The notes below the pieces were generated by a model. It ran no database searches. It had not been told where the DNA came from and saw only the letters and a list, made by a program, of their open reading frames with translations. A stretch of 64,000 bases of DNA from Mxb001 sp046046455. GTDB lineage: Bacteria; Actinomycetota; Actinomycetes; S36-B12. Below, piece after piece: positions 59,237-64,000 of this stretch. The DNA lies in contig JBJOJS010000066.1 in assembly GCA_046046455.1 (NCBI GenBank), forward strand, positions 62,001 through 126,000, in the 5' to 3' direction. A program made the position numbers and the translations under genes. Within the stretch, counting starts at the first letter, position 1; the number at the start of each line of letters is the position of its first letter.

Positions 59237-60448
59237 GTGCCGACACCCACCCACGCCTCCGAGTCTCTGGCGACCGATCCCTACTCCACGCCCGAGCGCC
59301 GCGCCCTGCGCGCCCTGGTGACCGACTTCACGGTCCGGGAGATCGCCCCGCATCTCCCCGCCTGGGAGCGCACCGGCGAGCTGCCCCGGGAGTTGCATCG
59401 CGCCGCGGCCGAGGCCGGGATCCTGGGCATCGGATTCCCCGAGGAGGTCGGCGGATCGGGTGGCGATCTCATCGACGTCGCAGTGATGACCGAGGCCCTC
59501 CTCGAGGCCGGCGGCAGCGGCGGAGTCATCTCGGGGCTCTTCAGCCACGGCATCGCCCTGCCCCATGTGGTCGACGAGGCCGAGCGTCGACGTCAGCGCG
59601 GCGACGCGGCCGGGGCCGATGACCTCGTCGAGCGCGTCATCGCGCCCGTCCTGCGCGGCGAGGCCATCGCAAGCCTTGCGGTCACCGAGCCCGACGGAGG
59701 CTCCGACGTGGCGCGACTGCGCACCCGCGCCACCCGTATCGATGGTGGCTGGGAGGTCTCCGGGGCGAAGGTCTACATCACCTCCGGCGTGCGTGCCGAT
59801 GTCGTCGTAGCCGCGGTGCGCACCGGCACCCCTGAGGACGGTGCCGCCGGCATCTCCCTGGCCCTGCTGGATCCTCGCGCGCACGGCTATGCCGCCCCCC
59901 GTCGCCTGGAGAAGATGGGCTGGTGGTGCAGCGACACCGCCGAGCTGTCCTTCGACGCCGTACGCGTGCCCGAGGGCGACCTCCTCGGGGAGGGCCAGGG
60001 CTTCGCGTCGCTCGCGCGCCACTTCGTCTCCGAACGCATCAGCATCGCAGTGACGGCGTACTCCACCGCCCAGCGCGCTCTGGATCTCACCGTCGACTGG
60101 GCGCGCACGCGCGAGACCTTCGGCCGTCCGCTCGTCTCCCGTCAGGTTGTGCGCCACACGCTCGTGGAGATGGCCCGGCAGGTGGATGTGGCCCGGGTCT
60201 ACACGCGGGATGTCGCCCAGCGCTACGCCTCAGGCGAGGAGGTCATCCTGCCCGCCGTCCAGGCCAAGAAGACCGCCGTTGCGGCCTGCGAATACGTCGT
60301 CGACCGGGCCGTACAGTTCCACGGCGGCATGGGCTACATGCGGGAGAGCGAGGTTGAGCGCCACTACCGTGATGCCCGAGTACTGGGGATCGGTGGCGGA
60401 GCGACCGAGGTCATGGACGACCTTGCCGCTCGCCTCCTCGGCTACTAG
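59237..60448 (+). CDS. acyl-CoA dehydrogenase (long-chain-like active-site arrangement)
   Basis: 403 residues from GTG 59237. The FAD/substrate segments are LAVTEPDGGSDVARLRTRA and FHGGMGYMRESEVERHYRDARV. In short- and medium-chain enzymes the catalytic Glu lies in YEGT near the end; here that stretch is LGIGGGATEVMDDL, without Glu. Glu267 in FVSERISIAV fits the position used by long-chain and isovaleryl enzymes, so it is probably the catalytic base. Substrate unknown. It is separated from the divergent LuxR-type gene by 211 nt holding the operator candidate, and from the convergent polyprenyl synthase by a large hairpin. Confidence 0.9.
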   Translation: MPTPTHASESLATDPYSTPERRALRALVTDFTVREIAPHLPAWERTGELPRELHRAAAEAGILGIGFPEEVGGSGGDLIDVAVMTEALLEAGGSGGVISGLFSHGIALPHVVDEAERRRQRGDAAGADDLVERVIAPVLRGEAIASLAVTEPDGGSDVARLRTRATRIDGGWEVSGAKVYITSGVRADVVVAAVRTGTPEDGAAGISLALLDPRAHGYAAPRRLEKMGWWCSDTAELSFDAVRVPEGDLLGEGQGFASLARHFVSERISIAVTAYSTAQRALDLTVDWARTRETFGRPLVSRQVVRHTLVEMARQVDVARVYTRDVAQRYASGEEVILPAVQAKKTAVAACEYVVDRAVQFHGGMGYMRESEVERHYRDARVLGIGGGATEVMDDLAARLLGY

Positions 60449-60455
60449 GCCCTCA

Positions 60456-60518
60456 CGTTGCACTTGCCCGTGTGGTCGCTCACTCGGTGACTTAGCGACC
60501 ACACGGGCAAGTACAACG
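60456..60518. terminator. large bidirectional terminator hairpin
   Basis: Perfect 19-bp arms, ACTTGCCCGTGTGGTCGCT (60462-60480) with 60494-60512; the stem extends after one mismatch by CGTTG (60456-60460) with CAACG (60514-60518). The loop has 13 nt. It lies between convergent genes and can end transcription in both directions. There is no strong U-tract on either side. Confidence 0.8.
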
Positions 60519-60528
60519 CCAGGAGGCG

Positions 60529-61527
60529 TCAGCCAGTGCGCGTGACGACGTAGTCGCACAGCGTCGTGAGCGCATCGCGCGCACCACCCTCGGGCAGCAC
60601 CACGAGCGTCTCGCGCGCGCGATCAGCCCAGTCACGCGCCTCGATGCGCGCGGCATCCAGGGCCGGGTGGTCACGGAGGCGCTTGAGCGCCTCGGCGTGG
60701 TCGACGTCATCGTCCAGTGGGCGCGTGAGGAGATCGCGCAGGCGCGGATCGTCATCTGTGGCGAGCGCGATGAGCGCCGTGAGGGTCGGCACTCCTTCAC
60801 GCAGGTCGGTCCCCGGCACCTTGCCCGAGGCATCGGAGTCGCTGACGATGTCGACGATGTCATCAGCGAGCTGGAAGGCCACGCCGATCTGCTCTCCGAA
60901 GGCCGTCATCGTCTCGATGACCTCCGGGGTCGCCCCCGACATCATCGCGCCGAACCTGCCCGAGGTCGCGATGAGGGAGCCGGTCTTGTCCGCGAGGACG
61001 CGCAGGTGGTGGGCCACTGCATCATCGCCGTCCGGGCCGATGGTCTCGCGGATCTGGCCGGTGCACAGACGCTCGAAAGTCCGCGCCTGGATGCGCACGG
61101 CCTCCGGACCGAGATCTGCCAGGATGTCCGAGGCCTTGGCGAAGAGGAAGTCACCGGTGAGGATGGCGACGGAGTTGTCCCAGCGGGCATTGGCCGAAGC
61201 CGCACCGCGGCGCAGGTCTGCCTCATCCATGACGTCGTCGTGATAGAGCGTCGCCAGATGGGTGAGTTCGACGACGACAGCGGCGGGTACAACGCCGGGG
61301 GCATCCGGATCGCCGAACTGCGCGGCGAGGAGCACCAGCAGGGGCCGGAAGCGCTTGCCTCCCGCATCGACCAGGTGGCGGGAGGCCTCGGTGACGAAGG
61401 GATAGTCGCTGCGGACCGAGTCGCGCAGGAGGTCCTCGACCTGAGCCATCCCAGCACCGAGCCGGACCTCGAGGGCGGGATCGATCACCCCCAGGCCCAT
61501 CAGCGACCCAGAGGGATGCGGGCTCAT
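60529..61527 (-). CDS. polyprenyl diphosphate synthase (trans-isoprenyl transferase)
   Basis: 332 residues. The first Asp-rich motif is DDVMD (97-101), the second is DDIVDIVSD near 220, and GGKRFRPLLVLLAA is the N-terminal signature. Two small residues before the first motif (LATLYHDD) fit a medium-chain product, such as the menaquinone side chain. It lies 10 nt after nuoN on the same strand, the usual actinobacterial arrangement; menaquinone would be the electron acceptor of complex I. Confidence 0.92.
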   Translation of the reverse strand: MSPHPSGSLMGLGVIDPALEVRLGAGMAQVEDLLRDSVRSDYPFVTEASRHLVDAGGKRFRPLLVLLAAQFGDPDAPGVVPAAVVVELTHLATLYHDDVMDEADLRRGAASANARWDNSVAILTGDFLFAKASDILADLGPEAVRIQARTFERLCTGQIRETIGPDGDDAVAHHLRVLADKTGSLIATSGRFGAMMSGATPEVIETMTAFGEQIGVAFQLADDIVDIVSDSDASGKVPGTDLREGVPTLTALIALATDDDPRLRDLLTRPLDDDVDHAEALKRLRDHPALDAARIEARDWADRARETLVVLPEGGARDALTTLCDYVVTRTG

Positions 61528-61537
61528 GGCTAGACCA

Positions 61538-63079
61538 CTATCGCAGGAATACGCCAGCGCGCTCGATGAGATCGAGGACGGGCTGAGGGAGTATGCCGAG
61601 GATCACAGTGACGGCCACCGCGATCGACAGGGCCAGGGTCGTGAACGCCGAGGGCACGGCCACGGTGGGCGGGGTGTCCCCGGGATCGCGGAAGAACATC
61701 ACCACGATGATCCGGACGTAGAAGAACGCCGCGATCACGCTGGCGATCACACCCACGATGACCAGGGCGACCGCATCGACGGCCAGGGCTGCCTCGAAGA
61801 CGACGAACTTGGCGATGAAGCCGCTGGTCAACGGGATGCCCGCCAGGGCGAGCATGAAGATCGCGAAGGCAGTCGCCACAATGGGGTTTGTGCGGCCCAG
61901 GCCCGACCACTGGTCGATGCGCGTGGCCTCACCTCCGCTATCGCGCACCATGCTGATGACCGCGAAGATGCCCAGCGTCGTGAAGGAGTAGGCGACGAGG
62001 TAGAAGATCGAGGCCCATAGGCCCTCGGCTGTCGCGGTTGAGACACCGATGAGGATGAAGCCCGCCTGCGCGATCGAGGAGTAGGCGATCATGCGCTTGA
62101 TGTCGGTCTGGGCGATCGCCACGAGCGAGCCCACCACCATCGTGAGACCCGCGATCACCCACAGGAGCGGCTCCCAGTCCCATCGGAGACCGCCGAAGGC
62201 GACGTAGAGCAGGCGGAGCATCGCGCCGAAGGCGGCGATCTTGACCGCTGCCGCCATGAAGGCGGTCACGGGTGCGGGCGAACCCTGGTAGACGTCGGGA
62301 ACCCACTGGTGGAAGGGCACCGCGCCGACCTTGAAGAGCAAACCCACGACCAGCAGGGCGAGGCCGATGACGATGAGCGCTGTCTCGCCGGGCTTAGCCG
62401 CCAATGCGTCGGAGATCTCGCCGAAATCCACACTGCCGGCGAAGCCGTAGACGAGGGCCGCCCCGAAGAGGAAAAAGGCCGACGAGAAGGCACCCAGGAT
62501 GAAGTACTTGAGCGCAGCCTCCTGCGAGAGCAGACGGCGCCGGCGAGCCATCCCCGCGAGGAGATACAGCGGGAGCGACATGACCTCCAGGGCGACGAAC
62601 ATCACGAGCAGGTTGGTCGACGTGACGAAGAGGAGCATGCCGACAACGGCGAAGAGGAAGAGGGGCCACACCTCGGTCTGGAGGTATCCGCGGCGAGTGA
62701 GCTCACGCTCGTCCAAGGACCCGGGCAGTGCCGAGGCTCGCGGGGCGAAGGCATCACCCGCGGGATCGAGTTGACGCTCCGCGAGGAGCATCGCCGCGAC
62801 GAACGCGACGACGAGCACGAGGCCCATGAGTAGGACTCCGGGGCCGTCGATCGCCAAGGCACCTTCGACCTCGAGGGAGCGCGTGCCCGATTGCCACACG
62901 AGGGCGGCGAAGGCGGCTGCCAGCGAACCGAAGGCCAGAACGAGTTGGACCGGCCTGCGCGCGCGTCGACCCACGAAGGTCTCGACGATGACACCGAGGA
63001 CCGCCGCGGCGCCCACGATGATCATGGGCAGCAGCGCGAGGTAGTTGATGTCGGGTGCGACCATCACGTCGGGATTCAC
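61538..63079 (-). CDS. nuoN: NADH-quinone oxidoreductase subunit N
   Basis: 513 residues, about 14 membrane helices, starting at a GTG that overlaps the nuoM stop (GTGA). The antiporter-like core contains LLFKVGAVPFHQWVPDVYQGSPAPV with the conserved Lys and PFHxW motif, and SLVAIAQTDIKRMIAYSSIAQAGF in the next helices. It is one of the three proton-pumping subunits of complex I. Confidence 0.97.
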   Translation of the reverse strand: MNPDVMVAPDINYLALLPMIIVGAAAVLGVIVETFVGRRARRPVQLVLAFGSLAAAFAALVWQSGTRSLEVEGALAIDGPGVLLMGLVLVVAFVAAMLLAERQLDPAGDAFAPRASALPGSLDERELTRRGYLQTEVWPLFLFAVVGMLLFVTSTNLLVMFVALEVMSLPLYLLAGMARRRRLLSQEAALKYFILGAFSSAFFLFGAALVYGFAGSVDFGEISDALAAKPGETALIVIGLALLVVGLLFKVGAVPFHQWVPDVYQGSPAPVTAFMAAAVKIAAFGAMLRLLYVAFGGLRWDWEPLLWVIAGLTMVVGSLVAIAQTDIKRMIAYSSIAQAGFILIGVSTATAEGLWASIFYLVAYSFTTLGIFAVISMVRDSGGEATRIDQWSGLGRTNPIVATAFAIFMLALAGIPLTSGFIAKFVVFEAALAVDAVALVIVGVIASVIAAFFYVRIIVVMFFRDPGDTPPTVAVPSAFTTLALSIAVAVTVILGILPQPVLDLIERAGVFLR

Positions 63080-64000
63080 TGCTCACCTCCCGCCGGGGCC
63101 AGGGCAGGCTCGGGGTCGGTCATGCCGATCGTGTCCATGACCCGGTCGACCGCAGGGTTGACCACGTCGAGCACGGGCGCAGGGAAGATGCCCAGGACGA
63201 GGGTGAGCAGCACGATGGGCACCAGGGCGGTGACCTCGCGACCCTTCAGGTCGGTGATCCCCTCCACGTGCACCGAGGTCGGGCCTGTCGCAACCTTCTG
63301 GTAGAGCCTCAGTGCGTACGCAGCCGCCAGGACGATGCCCAGAGTCGCGATCACGGCGACCACGACGTAGCGGGCGAAGGTGCCGAGCAGCACGAGGAAC
63401 TCTCCGGCGAAGCTCGCCAGGCCCGGGAGCGCGATAGCTGACATCGCGGCGAAGAGGAAGAAGCCGGCGAGGACCGGGGCGACCTTGTTGACGCCGCCGT
63501 ACGTCGCGATCGCGCTCGAGCCGCCCGCGCGCTGCATGAGGAAGCCCGCGGTGAGGAAGAGCGCCGCAGTCGAGAGGCCGTGGCCCAGCATGTAGAGGGT
63601 GGAGCCGGACATCGACCATGTGGTGAAGACGAAGATGCCCAGCGCGATGAAGCCGAAGTGCGACATGGAGCTATAGGCGAAGAGTCGCTTCATGTCGGTC
63701 TGGCCGAGAGCCACGAGTGCGCCGTAGATGATGCCGATGACGGCGAGAGCGATCACCAGTGGCGCGTAGAACTCCGACGCCGACGGGAAGATCGGCAGGA
63801 GGTAGCGGATCATGCCGAAGGTGCCGACCTTGTCGAGCACACCGATGAGGAGCACCGCGGTCGCGGGAGTGGACTCCTTGGCGGCGTCGGGCAGCCAGGT
63901 GTGGAAGGGCCACAGCGGCGCCTTGATCGCGAAGGCGATGAAGAACCCGAGGAAGAGGATCTTCTGGGTGGTCGGGTCGATGTCGAGGCCGACGAGCGCC
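63076..64000 (-). CDS. nuoM: NADH-quinone oxidoreductase subunit M (5' part outside the window)
   Basis: The visible part is 308 residues and runs off the upper window edge. IAFAIKAPLWPFHTWLPDAAKESTP holds the conserved proton-channel Lys and the PFHTWLPDAH-like motif; LGQTDMKRLFAYSSMSHFGF follows. At least eight helices are visible. The rest of the nuo operon presumably lies beyond the window. Confidence 0.96.
   Translation of the reverse strand, partial: ALVGLDIDPTTQKILFLGFFIAFAIKAPLWPFHTWLPDAAKESTPATAVLLIGVLDKVGTFGMIRYLLPIFPSASEFYAPLVIALAVIGIIYGALVALGQTDMKRLFAYSSMSHFGFIALGIFVFTTWSMSGSTLYMLGHGLSTAALFLTAGFLMQRAGGSSAIATYGGVNKVAPVLAGFFLFAAMSAIALPGLASFAGEFLVLLGTFARYVVVAVIATLGIVLAAAYALRLYQKVATGPTSVHVEGITDLKGREVTALVPIVLLTLVLGIFPAPVLDVVNPAVDRVMDTIGMTDPEPALAPAGGEQ

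Overview
The window is a piece of chromosome from a high-GC Gram-positive bacterium of the Actinomycetota, most likely class Actinomycetes. The case rests on gene order: rpmG with two hot-dog-fold dehydratase genes and murB; tRNA-Trp-secE-nusG-rplKA; secY-adk-map-infA-rpmJ-rpsM-rpsK-rpsD-rpoA-rplQ-truA; and nuoMN followed by a polyprenyl diphosphate synthase and korAB. Third codon positions are almost all G or C, GTG starts are common, and no tRNA encodes its CCA end. I cannot name a genus from sequence alone.

Layout. 1-594 is the start of an NAD(P)H-hydrate epimerase gene cut by the window edge. 611-4983 carries glmS, glmM, rpsI and rplM. 5001-7484 carries an ABC-F ATPase and truA. 7568-27850 is one very long minus-strand block: the alpha-type cluster (rpsM to rplQ), infA-rpmJ, secY-adk-map, the spc and S10 clusters, then tuf, fusA, rpsG, and rpsL (to 28224). 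28666-36752 has a DUF4190-type membrane protein and rpoC-rpoB. 37189-41089 has rplL-rplJ, rplA-rplK, nusG, secE and tRNA-Trp. 41293-45129 has an aspartate-type aminotransferase, murB, two dehydratase subunits, rpmG, tRNA-Met and tRNA-Thr. From about 45.2 kb the genes are mixed metabolic genes on both strands: a short-chain dehydrogenase, a zinc alcohol dehydrogenase, an OmpR-type winged-helix/PAS regulator, a secreted protein, tRNA-Tyr, a GMC oxidoreductase, a HAD hydrolase and yajQ. 52.4-57.3 kb holds a small NuoB-NuoC-NuoI-like cluster divergent from korAB, then rarD, a LuxR-type regulator, an acyl-CoA dehydrogenase, a polyprenyl diphosphate synthase, nuoN and the 3' part of nuoM.

Function. 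Most of the window makes the translation and transcription machinery (about 30 ribosomal proteins, RNA polymerase core subunits, EF-Tu, EF-G, IF-1, NusG, SecY/SecE). It also makes cell-wall precursors (GlmS, GlmM, MurB) and energy-metabolism enzymes (KorAB, NuoM/N, NuoB/C/I-like proteins). I found no CRISPR array, prophage, insertion sequence or defence island.

The most interesting signals are the orphan NuoB-C-I trio without NuoD beside korAB; several genes with a -10 hexamer 6-7 nt before the start codon (leaderless mRNAs); two genes that appear to start at CTG inside the stop codon of the gene before (CTGA); a dense inverted- and direct-repeat island between the convergent aminotransferase and murB genes; a perfect palindrome upstream of the LuxR-type gene; and a long rpmJ-rpsM leader with hairpins at the place where E. 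coli has its S4-regulated alpha leader.
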